Positions 39,478-49,047 of a stretch of DNA of 64,000 bases are shown in pieces (the stretch's first letter is position 1; each line of letters opens with the position of its first letter). A program made the translations under genes and the position numbers. The DNA comes from Pedobacter sp. HDW13. Lineage in GTDB: Bacteria; Bacteroidota; Bacteroidia; Sphingobacteriales; Sphingobacteriaceae. The stretch spans positions 3,534,001 through 3,598,000 of the forward strand of contig NZ_CP049868.1 of assembly GCF_011303555.1 (NCBI RefSeq), in the 5' to 3' direction. The notes below the pieces were generated by a model. The model was not told where the DNA came from. It did not search any database and saw nothing but the letters and a program-made list of their open reading frames with translations.

Positions 39478-41082
39478 ATGATGAGATATGTTTGTGCAAT
39501 CCTGATATTCTTCCAGTTATGTTTTACTGCCACTGCGCAGGAAAAGGAACTGGAGCTATTTTTTGACCATCAATCGAAAAAGCCAATCGAATCGCTTATT
39601 GAACTCAAGAAGATTTATGCCCAGTCTATAGAAAACAACGATGCGATTTTAGAAGGGAAATGTTTACAGCAAATGGGTAAGGTCTGTTACCGGCAGGGAC
39701 ATTTCAGGCAGGCACTCGATTTTTTTTTAAAGGCCGAAAAAATATTCAACAGTAATGATAAACCTTTATTGCTGGCTGCAAACCTGAGCGACATTGGCGT
39801 ATTATACTACTACATTAAGCAGCCCGACAAAGCCATGAAGAATTATTTGCTGGCTTTAAGCATTTATAAAAAAGAGCACAATGTAAAAGGACAGGCAGCT
39901 ATTTTTGGTCAGATTGGTCAGCTTTACGAAAAACGTACCCGGTATGACAGTGCTTTTTATTACCAGAACCTGGCTTTAAAAGCTAATGAGCGAACGAGCG
40001 ATATTAGTGGCGCTGCTAAAATTTACGAAAACTTAGGTAGTATTTACGAAGACCTTGAAAAATACGATCTGGCTTATCAGCATTTCAAAAAATCGCTGGA
40101 TTTATATCAAAAAGATCATAACGAACTGGGCAGCATAGAGGTAATTAATAACCTGGGCGATATTTTGCGTAAAACAGGCAAATACCAGGCAAGTGTTGCA
40201 GAAACACAAAAAGCCATGAAACTTGCCGATAAACTGGGCAATATCTATCAGCTGGCATCTTGTTGCAGGGATTTGGGCAAAGCATACGAGTTAATGAACC
40301 AGATGGATAGTGCCTACCATTATGTTAAGCTGGGCTATAAATATACCATCGATTTATACTCGGAAGATGGTGCTCGTCAGGTTGCTTTTCTGCAGGTGCT
40401 GTACGATATCAATAAAAAATCGGATGAGATTACCAGGCTGCAGAACGATAAAAAAATAAACCGGATTATTGCATTTTCAGCCACCATTGTGGTGCTGTTA
40501 ACCGTCGTTTTAGCTTTTGTTATTTTTAGCAGGCAACGTTTAAAGTTAAAAGACCAGCAAATGCTGGCCAGACAGAAAGATATTCAGCATGATTTAACGA
40601 GTTTAGAACTTAAAAACCTGCAGCTCGAAGAGCAGCATCTTAAACAACAGCTAGAAGTGAAGAGTCGAGAGCTCTCTACGCATACTTTAAATCTGATTAA
40701 GCACAATCAATTCCTCGAAAACCTGCGCAATACCTTGCAGGCTATGGTAAAAGACGATAAACGCGATCAGAAAAGGCAAATGAATCAGATCCTTACCGAA
40801 ATTAACCAAAGTTTTAACCACGAACGCAACTGGAAAGAATTTACGCAGGCTTTTGAGCAGGTGCACCATCAGTTTCTCGAGCAGCTTAAAAAGTTCAGCA
40901 TTGAACTTACCTCGGCTGATATGCGCCTAATTGCTTTACTTAAAATGAATCTCGACTCAGCCGATATTGCCACTTTACTGGGAATTTCTACCGATAGCCT
41001 GAGGGTTTCCAGGTATAGGTTAAGAAAGAAGTTGAACTTAGCCCAGGGCGATAATTTATCGGCTTTTATACAGGCCCTTTAG
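39478..41082 (+). CDS. TPR-repeat regulator with membrane segment and C-terminal HTH
   Basis: This 534-residue protein has a signal peptide (to CFTATAQ), about seven tetratricopeptide repeats (residues ~45-300, e.g. 'AAIFGQIGQLYEKRTRYDSAFYYQNLALKAN'), one membrane helix (RIIAFSATIVVLLTVVLAFVIF, ~330-350), a coiled coil (~355-400) and a LuxR-like HTH at the end ('LTSADMRLIALLKMNLDSADIATLLGISTDSLRVSRYRLRKKL'). It resembles membrane-bound sensor-regulators of Bacteroidota: periplasmic TPR sensing with a cytoplasmic DNA-binding end. Its position upstream of the receptor/phytase locus suggests it controls that locus. Confidence 0.85.
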   Translation: MMRYVCAILIFFQLCFTATAQEKELELFFDHQSKKPIESLIELKKIYAQSIENNDAILEGKCLQQMGKVCYRQGHFRQALDFFLKAEKIFNSNDKPLLLAANLSDIGVLYYYIKQPDKAMKNYLLALSIYKKEHNVKGQAAIFGQIGQLYEKRTRYDSAFYYQNLALKANERTSDISGAAKIYENLGSIYEDLEKYDLAYQHFKKSLDLYQKDHNELGSIEVINNLGDILRKTGKYQASVAETQKAMKLADKLGNIYQLASCCRDLGKAYELMNQMDSAYHYVKLGYKYTIDLYSEDGARQVAFLQVLYDINKKSDEITRLQNDKKINRIIAFSATIVVLLTVVLAFVIFSRQRLKLKDQQMLARQKDIQHDLTSLELKNLQLEEQHLKQQLEVKSRELSTHTLNLIKHNQFLENLRNTLQAMVKDDKRDQKRQMNQILTEINQSFNHERNWKEFTQAFEQVHHQFLEQLKKFSIELTSADMRLIALLKMNLDSADIATLLGISTDSLRVSRYRLRKKLNLAQGDNLSAFIQAL

Positions 41083-41343
41083 CCGTTACATCAGAAGGCT
41101 AAAAAACAAATTTTAGTGCGCAGTTACCTGCTTAACAATTTGTTAATGTAACGGTAATAAAAGCATAATGGCGTTTCTGTTAGTGTTTAATACGTTCATT
41201 ATTAGTTTGTTGTGTATTTGTGTTGCTTTTTGGTTTATGCCTTTTGTAACGGTGTTGCCTTTATGTAACCCACATAATTTTGGGGTATAATTTGGCGTAT
41301 ACATCTTTGCCCCGTCGATAAAAAAAAGACAATACCAAACAAA

Positions 41344-44118
41344 ATGAACAAACTTTTACAAATTCTGTTTTTTCTTGTTTTTTGTGCAGGCACAGCCAAT
41401 GCTACAAAAATAAAAGGGCACGTTTACGATAAGCAAACCGGTGAGGCTATAGTTGGCGCAACGGTGGTGCTCGAAAACCCTAAACGGGTAACCAACACCG
41501 GACTCGATGGTACTTTTGAGTTCAAAGGTGTATCAACCGGTTCTGCTAAAATCAGTGTAAGTTACATTACTTACAAAACCATCACCAAAACCATCGCGGT
41601 AGAAAAAGAAGACAATGAACACTTAAAGTTTTATATGGAAAGTGATTCAAAAAGTCTTGATGAGATCACAATCAAAACCAATGCTGTAGCTTCTACAGAC
41701 CAGGGCGCGCGCCGTTTGGAGAAAAATTCTACCCAAATCATGAACATCGTATCAGGAAGAGCCATAGAAATTTCTCCTGATTTAACGGTGGCGAACATCA
41801 CCCAGCGCGTTTCTGGAGTCTCTATCGAACGCAATAGCAATGGCGACGGTCAGTACGCCATATTACGTGGGATGGATAAAAGGTACAACTATACCCTGGT
41901 TAACGGGGTAAAAATTCCAAGTCCGGATAATAAATACCGTTACGTACCGCTCGATTTATTCCCGGCCGATTTATTAGACCGTTTAGAAGTTTACAAAACC
42001 CTAACGCCAAACCTGGAAGGTGATGCCATTGGTGGTGCCATTAACATGGTAATGAAAAACGCACCCGGTAAGTTTCAGGTAAATACCAATATTTCATCGG
42101 GTTACAGCCAATTGTTTATAGACCGGAAATTTGCCAGTTTCAATTCATCAGATATTCAGTATAAATCACCTTATGAGTTAAACGGGAAAAACTATAATGC
42201 TACACAAAACGATTTTACCAAAGGAACTCTTGATTATAAATACAAAAGCCCTGCGCCTAATTTAATTGGAAGTTTATCAATAAGCCAAAGGTTTTTAGAT
42301 AATAAACTTGGCGTCGTTCTGGCCGGAAGTTATCAAAATACTTATCGCGGTAGTAACAGTACATTTTACAATAATGCAGTAGCGGGAACAGATGCTTATG
42401 CGGTAATTACAAGCAAAAGCTACCGTGAGTTTTCGGAACAACAGCAGCGTACAGGTTTACATGGAAAGGTTGATTATTCGTTTAACAAAAACCATCAGTT
42501 AAGCCTTTACAATGTGTATGTTAATTTAAAAAATCAGCAACTTAGAGATGCAGTGAGCACAACATACAATGGCGTTTACAACCCTACAGCGGGTAATGCA
42601 GAGCTAGTTTATGATACTCGTAGCCGTTTAACAGAGCAGCAAATTTACAACAGTACCCTGCACGGAGATCATAAGTTTTTTGATGATAAATTCAAGGTAC
42701 AATGGTCGGCAGTTTATTCATCCGCTAAAAACGACGTGCCCGAAAACACCAGTATTAGCTTAAATGGAGTAGAACAAAATTTTCAGCGCAAGCGTACAAG
42801 TTTGGTGAATACCAATCCGGTTACGCGCCGTTGGGAACGCAATACCGATGAGGATTTAGCTGGTTATCTTGATCTTACTTACCGCTTTACATTGGGTGAA
42901 AATAAACTCGATATCATGGCTGGCGGTTTATACCGCGATAAACAGAGAAGCAGTTTCTTTAATAATTATAATCTGGCACCAAATGCCAATGATGCTAAGA
43001 AATTGTACGGTGTAGATTTTCAGAGTTATACAGATTTAAGTTTGATAGTAAGCAATCCAGCAGGTGCTGTGGCCAACTCCCTTACTTATGATGCATCTGA
43101 AAAAATTGCTGCAGGTTACGGTATGTTTAAATATAGCTCGGCTAAACTTGAACTCATTGGAGGTGCCCGTGTAGAGCATACTAATCAAGGCTATAATCTG
43201 CTTTTCCCAGCGGGAGAAACTTATCCGAAAGGAAACCAGGTTTACACCGATGTTTTACCAAGTTTAACTGCTAAGTATTTTTTAAGTGATAAGGCACAGT
43301 TGCACGCCTCATACTACAAAGCTTTGAACCGCCCGGGTTTTTACGAAATTGTTCCTGGTAAAGTGATCAACGAGGAGTTTCAGGAACGTGGCAATCCAAA
43401 CTTACAACGCGCTCTGGCCGATAACTTTGATTTACGTTACGAACTTTTTCCAGGTGCATCTGAACAGTTGTTAATCGGTGCTTTCTATAAGCGGATCAAA
43501 AATCCAATCGAATACACTTTCCAGGCAGATGCCGTTCGTGGACAGGATATATACTACACACCAGGCAATTTTGGTACAGCCAATAACTATGGTGCAGAAG
43601 TAGATTATATCAAGTATTTCAGTAAAATCGGTATTAAGGCAAATTACACCTATACCCACTCTCGTATTGTAACACCAAAAACAACAAGAACAATCAATTC
43701 AACTGGCGACATTCAGGCACTTTCTGTTGATCAGGAACGTCCGCTTTACGGTCAGTCAGAGCATATAGCCAACTTATCAGTATTATTTAAAGACACCAAA
43801 AAAGGCTGGGATGCACAGCTTGCAGCTGCTTACACCGGTTCACGTATTAACACCGTTTCGCAATTCTTAAATAACGATTTGTGGCAGAAAGGTTTCATTC
43901 AAATGGATGCTTCGGTTGAGAAAAGATTTAAAGGTGGTATCAGCATTTTTGTGAAAGCCAATAATATCTTAAATACGCCAACAAAATTATTCATCAAAGG
44001 TACCAATCCGAAGAACGACAATATCAACGAAGATTTGGTGAAAGATGGTAACACCTTAATTCGAAGTGATTATTATGGCCAGAACTATTTAGTTGGCTTC
44101 AGATATAAGTTTAATTAA
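41344..44118 (+). CDS. TonB-dependent receptor (phytase locus)
   Basis: The 924-residue protein has a signal peptide (to GTANA), a carboxypeptidase-regulatory-like domain ('IKGHVYDKQTGEAIVGATVV', residues ~24-105), a plug ('ISPDLTVANITQRVSGVSIERNSNGDGQYAILRGMDKRYNYTLVNGVKIPSP') and a barrel ending in FRYKFN. No SusD gene follows; instead a beta-helix lipoprotein and a phytase do, so this receptor may import inositol phosphates or their products. Spacing to the next gene is 23 bases, consistent with an operon. Confidence 0.9.
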   Translation: MNKLLQILFFLVFCAGTANATKIKGHVYDKQTGEAIVGATVVLENPKRVTNTGLDGTFEFKGVSTGSAKISVSYITYKTITKTIAVEKEDNEHLKFYMESDSKSLDEITIKTNAVASTDQGARRLEKNSTQIMNIVSGRAIEISPDLTVANITQRVSGVSIERNSNGDGQYAILRGMDKRYNYTLVNGVKIPSPDNKYRYVPLDLFPADLLDRLEVYKTLTPNLEGDAIGGAINMVMKNAPGKFQVNTNISSGYSQLFIDRKFASFNSSDIQYKSPYELNGKNYNATQNDFTKGTLDYKYKSPAPNLIGSLSISQRFLDNKLGVVLAGSYQNTYRGSNSTFYNNAVAGTDAYAVITSKSYREFSEQQQRTGLHGKVDYSFNKNHQLSLYNVYVNLKNQQLRDAVSTTYNGVYNPTAGNAELVYDTRSRLTEQQIYNSTLHGDHKFFDDKFKVQWSAVYSSAKNDVPENTSISLNGVEQNFQRKRTSLVNTNPVTRRWERNTDEDLAGYLDLTYRFTLGENKLDIMAGGLYRDKQRSSFFNNYNLAPNANDAKKLYGVDFQSYTDLSLIVSNPAGAVANSLTYDASEKIAAGYGMFKYSSAKLELIGGARVEHTNQGYNLLFPAGETYPKGNQVYTDVLPSLTAKYFLSDKAQLHASYYKALNRPGFYEIVPGKVINEEFQERGNPNLQRALADNFDLRYELFPGASEQLLIGAFYKRIKNPIEYTFQADAVRGQDIYYTPGNFGTANNYGAEVDYIKYFSKIGIKANYTYTHSRIVTPKTTRTINSTGDIQALSVDQERPLYGQSEHIANLSVLFKDTKKGWDAQLAAAYTGSRINTVSQFLNNDLWQKGFIQMDASVEKRFKGGISIFVKANNILNTPTKLFIKGTNPKNDNINEDLVKDGNTLIRSDYYGQNYLVGFRYKFN

Positions 44119-44141
44119 TTGAATTTTAAAAAGATAAAGAC

Positions 44142-45400
44142 ATGAAATCAAATCAGATTTTTAAACTACTTGTGCTTGCCTTGCTGGCTCTGGCAGGATG
44201 TGAAAAAGCCAATATTGATGTTGATGCTACTGCCGTAGACGGTTCGGCCATTGGAGAAGTTTCGGGCATTTGGGCAAAGGGGAGTACCCAGGTAATTAAA
44301 GGCGATATCATTATTCCCGAAGGGAAATCGCTTACCATTGAAGAAGGCGTTACGGTTTTAATGGATACCATTGCTAAACCCGAAATTATTGTAAAAGGTA
44401 ATTTATACGCATTAGGAACGGCAGAGAATCCAATCAAGTTTACCGTAAATGAGTTTTATAAAACGGCTCAAAAGAAATTCGGCAAACTTTGGGGGGAATT
44501 TTGGCTGGGCCAACCTGCGAGGAGCTGGTGCTCGATCACGCCATTATTGAATATGGTGGCTCTACCACTTCCGATGCTTCAACTTCAGTAAAAATGGGAC
44601 TTTACAAAGCTGTAGCAGGCGAAAACCTTCCGGCACTCTGGTTCGCCAATGCAAAAGGAAGACTGGTAGTGCAGAACAGTATATTCAGGAACCTGCAGGA
44701 AGATTGTACTTATATTGAGGGTGGAAGAATAATTTTTGCCAATAATGTGTTTTACACTACAGGGGTAACTGGTGGTGAGGCCATGAACTTTAAATCGGGA
44801 TGTTTAGCAGATATTGCCTACAACCTGGTTTACAGCACCAATACCAATGCACTAAAACTATCAAATACCGGCGATAAAACACCACAAACTTACATTATAG
44901 CCTATAACAATACGATGGTTAACACCGGTTGGAGAAGACCAACAGCAAAGGGTGGTTCAATTTGGTTGGAAAGTACAGTGCGTGCAGATTTATACAATAA
45001 CCTTTTTGCCAATACCCGTTTTGGTGTAAAAAGGGATCCGAAAAAACCAGAAGACGCCCGTTCTGCTTACAGCAATAACTGGTATTATGGATACGACCAG
45101 GCTACGGTTAACCAGTTTCAACCAACAGGAGATATTATTGCTGGGAAAAATGATGTGATTGGCACAGCTGCTGGCGCTAACGATCCAAAATTTGTTAACT
45201 ACCCATTAAATACCGCAGTTAACAATGCAGATTTCAACACCGCCTGGGATTTTCATTTACAGGGCAATTCGCCAGCTTTGGGTAAAGGGATTACTAATTT
45301 TACCCGCCACCACGCGGCTGGCATCGTAATGAAAAATGGTATTACTTATATTTCACCGGCACCATCTACTTTTGTAGGTGCTTACGGTACTAAAATTTAA
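44142..45400 (+). CDS. Right-handed beta-helix outer-membrane lipoprotein (frameshifted)
   Basis: Adding one G to the G6 run at 44491-44496 joins the two parts into 419 residues (FGKLWGGILAGPTCEELVLDH). It has a lipobox (LLALAGC, ~residues 14-20), then pectin-lyase-like parallel beta-helix rungs: 'IIIPEGKSLTIEEGVTVLMD', 'LDHAIIEYGGST', 'AIFRNLQED'-type turns and 'VFYTTGVTGGEAMNF'. It lies between the TonB receptor and the phytase and starts one base before the phytase ATG region, so it is part of the same operon. Its role is unknown, perhaps surface binding of substrate. Confidence 0.82.
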
Positions 45401-45401
45401 A

Positions 45402-46478
45402 ATGAAGAATAGAATTATTATACCCGTTGCAGCAATTGCAATTTTAACACTTTGCTTTTCTTGCAACGGAATTGCACAAAAAGCTGATAGCACTGCGGTA
45501 AAGCCGCTTTATGTTTCCGAACCGGTTGATTTTGATACCGATGATCCTGCCATTTGGGTTAACCCGGCAGATGCCTCACAATCTTTGGTAATTGGTACCG
45601 ATAAAGATGCAAACGGAGGTTTGTATGTTTTTGATCTGAAAGGAAAAATCATCAAATCGAAAACTGTTAAAGGTTTGCAAAGGCCCGATAATGTGGATAT
45701 TGCTTACGGATTAAATCTTGGAGGGAAAAAAACTGATATTGCCGTAACTACTGAAAGATTGAGTCATAAGCTCAGAATTTACTCTCTTCCGGATATGAAA
45801 CCGGTAGACAATGGGGGTATTCCGGTTTTTGTTGGGGAAACAGGTGCAGAGTTCCGCGATTTGATGGGCATATCGATGTACACAGACCCTGACGGAAAAA
45901 TATATGCAATTGTTGGCCGTAAAACTGGTCCGAAAGCTGGAGGTTACCTTTGGCAATACTTATTAACCGACGATGGCAATGGGCATGTTAAAGCCGATTT
46001 GGTAAGGAAATTTGGGAACTACAGTGGCAAAAAAGAAATCGAAGCCATTGCCGTTGATAATGAACTGGGCTATGTATACTATTGCGATGAGCAGTTTGGC
46101 GTACGTAAATATTACGCAGATCCGGCTAAAGGGAACAAGGAACTTGCACTATTTGGTCAGGACGACTTTGCGGTGGACAATGAAGGCATAGCCATTTATA
46201 AAACTGCCGAAAACAAAGGTTATGTATTGGTTTCTGATCAGGGAGCCAGGCAGTTAAAAGTTTACAACAGGGAAGGTAAAGCGGGTGCACCTAATCAGCA
46301 CCCATTATTGGCCACTATCAAATACGCGGCTAACCAAACCGACGGAATTGATGTGGTATCGGTACCTTTAAATAGTGACTTTAAACATGGGTTGCTAGTA
46401 GCGATGAGCGATGATAAAACTTTTCATTTTTACCGCTGGGAAGATATCGCGGGTAATAATTTAACTGTAAACCCGTAA
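45402..46478 (+). CDS. Beta-propeller phytase (3-phytase)
   Basis: The 358-residue protein has a lipoprotein-like signal (MKNRIIIPVAAIAILTLCFS with Cys in 'CFSCNG') and the BPP six-bladed propeller: 'FDTDDPAIWVNPADASQSLVIGTDKDANGGLYVFDLKGK', 'RPDNVDIAYG', 'EIEAIAVDNELGYVYYCDEQFGVRKY', 'DNEGIAIY'. Conserved Asp/Glu residues bind calcium and phosphate. It removes phosphates from inositol hexakisphosphate at the cell surface. The start at 45402 lies one base after the upstream stop, so the genes are coupled; an upstream in-frame ATG at 45378 overlaps the previous gene. Confidence 0.93.
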   Translation: MKNRIIIPVAAIAILTLCFSCNGIAQKADSTAVKPLYVSEPVDFDTDDPAIWVNPADASQSLVIGTDKDANGGLYVFDLKGKIIKSKTVKGLQRPDNVDIAYGLNLGGKKTDIAVTTERLSHKLRIYSLPDMKPVDNGGIPVFVGETGAEFRDLMGISMYTDPDGKIYAIVGRKTGPKAGGYLWQYLLTDDGNGHVKADLVRKFGNYSGKKEIEAIAVDNELGYVYYCDEQFGVRKYYADPAKGNKELALFGQDDFAVDNEGIAIYKTAENKGYVLVSDQGARQLKVYNREGKAGAPNQHPLLATIKYAANQTDGIDVVSVPLNSDFKHGLLVAMSDDKTFHFYRWEDIAGNNLTVNP

Positions 46479-46483
46479 CATGC

Positions 46484-46499
46484 AACAGTATACTGTTGT
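46484..46499. promoter_or_regulatory. Perfect 16-bp palindrome CAACAGTATACTGTTG
   Basis: Located 6 bases after the phytase stop and about 95 bases before the HipB-like start. It is a possible operator; no T run is attached. Confidence 0.4.
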
Positions 46500-46534
46500 T
46501 TTATGCGTGAATTAATAACCTGTAATCGTGAATT

Positions 46535-46570
46535 ACACAAAAAACAACATTTTTATGTTGTTTTTTGTGT
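46535..46570. promoter_or_regulatory. 16-bp inverted repeat upstream of the HipB-like gene
   Basis: ACACAAAAAACAACAT and ATGTTGTTTTTTGTGT flank TTTT. A further ATGTTGT half-site lies at 46576-46582. It is probably the operator of the HTH protein, though a hairpin in RNA is also possible. Confidence 0.45.
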
Positions 46571-46592
46571 TTTTTATGTTGTAAAGAACAGA

Positions 46593-46823
46593 ATGATGTC
46601 GATTTCACTGGGTTCGGTTATTAAAAAAAGAAGAAAAGAGTTAGGGCTCACACAGTCTCGATTATCCGCAATTGCAGAGGTCAGTCCCACTACATTGCGT
46701 GAGATAGAATTGGGAAAAGTGAATCCTGGTGTAGACGTTGTTAGTCGGATATTGGATATACTAGGTATGGAACTTCGTGCTGTAGTTAAAAATATATCGG
46801 AAATAGATCATGAGGCGAGCTAA
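46593..46823 (+). CDS. HipB-like XRE-family HTH protein
   Basis: A 76-residue antitoxin-like DNA-binding protein: 'LGSVIKKRRKELGLTQSRLSAIAEVSPTTLREIELGKVNPGVDVVSRILDILGMEL'. The start at MMSIS (46593) is chosen because the 30-residue upstream extension runs through the palindrome. It precedes a fragment of HipA, as HipB does in HipBA modules. With the kinase gene destroyed, it may persist as an orphan autoregulator. Inverted repeats upstream fit autoregulation. Confidence 0.8.
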   Translation: MMSISLGSVIKKRRKELGLTQSRLSAIAEVSPTTLREIELGKVNPGVDVVSRILDILGMELRAVVKNISEIDHEAS

Positions 46824-47207
46824 AATCTTTTTTCAAATAGGGATGCTCATTTGAAAAATTTTGGGTTGTTGGAAACTACTCACGGTGATTTCACACTTAG
46901 CCCAGCCTATGATCTTTTGAATACCAGGATACATGTTGACTATCCAGATTTTGCACTCGAGGGTGGGCTTTTTGCCGATGATTTCAGATCAGGAAAGTGG
47001 AAAATAAATAATTCGCCGAATGCACTCGATTTTCTTGAGTTTGGTAGAAGATTGGGAATTTCAGAGAAACGGAGAGAAGTGTTAATAGCCCCGTTTTTAC
47101 TAAGACAGGATAAGGTTTCAGTGTTAATTGAGAGTTCATATCTTGCCCCGCAGCAGCAAAAAACATATCTGCTGCATTATAATAAACGTAGGAACCTGCT
47201 GAAATAA
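46824..47207 (+). pseudogene. HipA C-terminal fragment (truncated toxin kinase)
   Basis: The open frame encodes about 127 residues matching the end of HipA-type serine/threonine kinases: 'NRDAHLKNFGLLETTHGDFTLSPAYDLLNTRI' is the HipA 'NxDAHxKNF' catalytic Asp and the following 'SPAYDLLN' Mg-binding Asp motif. The first ~60% of the domain is missing and no start codon fits, so it is a deletion remnant rather than a G-run frameshift. It follows the HipB-like gene immediately. Confidence 0.75.
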
Positions 47208-47372
47208 TTTAGATACTTTTCTAACAGCTGTTTTATGCTAATGTTATGATCTTTAAAAATGGCCTTATCGTATTGATTGTCAGTTGTTGAGTTGTGTAAA
47301 GACAAGCGAGGAGAGTGAGGTAGATGTGTGGTAGTTAGTTGTTTATGAAGGCCGGGCCACTTAAAGTGAAAA

Positions 47373-47396
47373 GTCGGAAGAAAAATCTTCCGACCA
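47373..47396 (-). terminator. Hairpin terminator for the first GIN gene
   Basis: GTCGGAAGA with TCTTCCGAC around 4 As. On the minus strand the stem is followed by TTTTC, behind the gene ending at 47441. Confidence 0.6.
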
Positions 47397-47435
47397 TGAA
47401 TGGGCCAAGGCCGCTTTTTTGTTATTAAATCTTCG

Positions 47436-48193
47436 GGTAATTATTTTGCTAAAGCTGCAGTTCTTTGGGCAGCTTCCGGAGTGTTCATTTCTGTGTTTAG
47501 AGCTGCAAAACGATCTAAGTTTAATTTTGGTGTGCTTCCCATTACCAGGCTATGGTTTTGAGTTGTTCCACTTAATTTTAAATCTGCATGGTCTGCAATA
47601 ACGGTGTACAAGCTTTCAGTTTTCGAGTCGATTTTCGCTACTGCATTTCCGCTTAAAAATACCTGAAGGTTAGTTACATTTAATTTACCTGTTGTTTTTA
47701 CAACTGCATCATCAGATGCCATTACGCGGTAAATGTTTTTTACATAAACAGTAACTTTAGCTACCTGGTTATCTGCCGAGGTAATTTTTAAAGCTGTTCC
47801 GTCCTGGATCACTTTTACTTTTCCGCTATTGTCATCAGCATAGCTAATGCCTTCAATTCCGTTTTGGATCAGGGTTACTTCTACATTTCCGCTCACTACA
47901 ACTTTATCGAAGTTTTTTGGAGCAGAGATTTTAACAGGTTGTTTTTCGGTAGCCATAACAGTTGTAGAGAAGATTGAAGTGCTTAAAACAACAGCTGCCA
48001 TTAATGATTTTGCTAGGGTTGAGAATGAAGTTTTCATAATATTTTCGTTTTATAGTTTTAGAATATTTTGTGAATGTTTTAATAATAAGACGGCAAGAGG
48101 GGAGAAACGTTTCAGCGGTTTTGGCCGTATTATACCAACGGCTGTAACTTCTCGACGAACGCCGTTTTAAATCGGGCAAAAAATGACTGGTCT
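47436..48193. repeat. Direct repeat copy 1 (GIN gene and its promoter)
   Basis: About 755 bases nearly identical to 51127-51881, covering the gene and roughly 150 bases upstream (including 'GCAGCGGTTTTGGCCGTATT'-like sequence). Both copies have the same orientation. Confidence 0.85.
47441..48037 (-). CDS. Head-GIN domain (DUF2807) secreted protein, copy 1
   Basis: The 198-residue protein has a signal peptide (MKTSFSTLAKSLMAAVVLST, cleaved after VMA) and a single GIN/DUF2807 beta-helix domain: 'NFDKVVVSGNVEVTLIQNG', 'ALKITSADNQVAKVTVYVKN', 'LQVFLSGNAVAKIDSKTESLYT'. Such domains occur in secreted or surface proteins of Bacteroidota, described as putative autotransporter adhesins; function is not established. 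It is a near-identical paralogue of 51129-51725. Confidence 0.85.
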   Translation of the reverse strand: MKTSFSTLAKSLMAAVVLSTSIFSTTVMATEKQPVKISAPKNFDKVVVSGNVEVTLIQNGIEGISYADDNSGKVKVIQDGTALKITSADNQVAKVTVYVKNIYRVMASDDAVVKTTGKLNVTNLQVFLSGNAVAKIDSKTESLYTVIADHADLKLSGTTQNHSLVMGSTPKLNLDRFAALNTEMNTPEAAQRTAALAK

Positions 48194-48340
48194 GATTGAA
48201 AATGTAAACCGTTTATTCACTTATCGCCCTTTAAATGCATAAAGCCATTAAATTTATTCGCATTTTTATATAGAAAAACAACCAATATATGTCTGCCTGT
48301 TAAAGCAGCCAGATATGTTAAATAGCTAAAAACAAAGGTT
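48038..48340. other. Intergenic region between GIN copy 1 and the flavin reductase gene
   Basis: The first ~155 bases belong to the repeated unit; the rest is AT-rich and should hold the promoters of both divergent genes. No ORF is supported. Confidence 0.4.
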
Positions 48341-49006
48341 ATGGAATTTACAGTTAGTATTAATGCAATATCGCAGGTAACACATAATGTAAAGTGTCTT
48401 CGTTTTGATAAACCGGAGAATTACCATTTTGTTCCTGGTCATGCTGCCGATGTATCCATCAATAAGCCTGAATGGGTTGAGCAAAAGCGGCCATTTACCT
48501 TTACGGCTTTAGCAGATAAACCTTATCTTGAATTCACGATAAAATGCTATACTGATCATGACGGGGTAACCAATCAGATAGGGCAGTTAAAAGTTGGCGA
48601 TCAATTAGTGATTTCCGATTCATGGGGAGCCATTGAGTACAAGGGCGAAGGTTGTTTTATTGCAGGTGGCGCGGGTATTACACCTTTTATAGCTATTCTC
48701 AGGCAGTTACATCAGGAAGGAAAAGCAAAAGGCAATAAACTGTTTTTTTCGAATAAAACTGAAGCCGATATCATTTACAAAGAAGAGTTAACAGAAATTC
48801 TTGGCGAAGATGCTGTGTTTTTGCTGAGTAGCCAGGCATCCACCCGCTATGAAAACGCACGCATTAACGAAGCTTTCATTAATGCCAATATCGAAGATTT
48901 TAATCAACCGTTTTACATCTGCGGTCCGGATTTGATGATAGAAGAGATTGCTGCCATTTTAGTAAATAAAGGGGCAAACCCCGAAATGGTTGTATTTGAA
49001 AAGTAA
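48341..49006 (+). CDS. Ferredoxin/flavodoxin reductase-like FAD/NAD(P)H oxidoreductase
   Basis: This 221-residue protein carries the FNR fold: an FAD domain with 'WVEQKRPFTFTAL' (RPFTF is the R-x-[YF]-[ST] type FAD motif) and a NAD(P)-binding domain starting 'GCFIAGGAGITPFIAILRQLH', followed by 'FYICGPDLMIEEIAAIL' (CGP motif). No ferredoxin domain. It transfers electrons from NAD(P)H to a carrier or to flavin. Its neighbours, an HxlR regulator and a DsbA-like protein, make a small redox module lying between the GIN repeats. Confidence 0.85.
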   Translation: MEFTVSINAISQVTHNVKCLRFDKPENYHFVPGHAADVSINKPEWVEQKRPFTFTALADKPYLEFTIKCYTDHDGVTNQIGQLKVGDQLVISDSWGAIEYKGEGCFIAGGAGITPFIAILRQLHQEGKAKGNKLFFSNKTEADIIYKEELTEILGEDAVFLLSSQASTRYENARINEAFINANIEDFNQPFYICGPDLMIEEIAAILVNKGANPEMVVFEK

Positions 49007-49047
49007 GGGTTAAATGCCCTGGTGCTGGCTTGAAATCTATACTTCAG

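Noticed and set aside
41100..41343. Terminator or riboswitch before the phytase-locus receptor
   Set aside because: Only a weak AGCC/GGCT pairing without a T run was seen, and no known riboswitch pattern could be recognised.
46503..46592. N-terminal extension of the HipB-like protein to ATG 46503
   Set aside because: The extra 30 residues are encoded by the long inverted repeat and read as low-complexity Phe/Val/Cys; MMSIS fits HipB size.
47847..48170. 107-codon plus-strand ORF, repeated at 51535-51858
   Set aside because: It appears twice only because the underlying GIN gene is duplicated; it is antisense to a clear signal peptide and domain.
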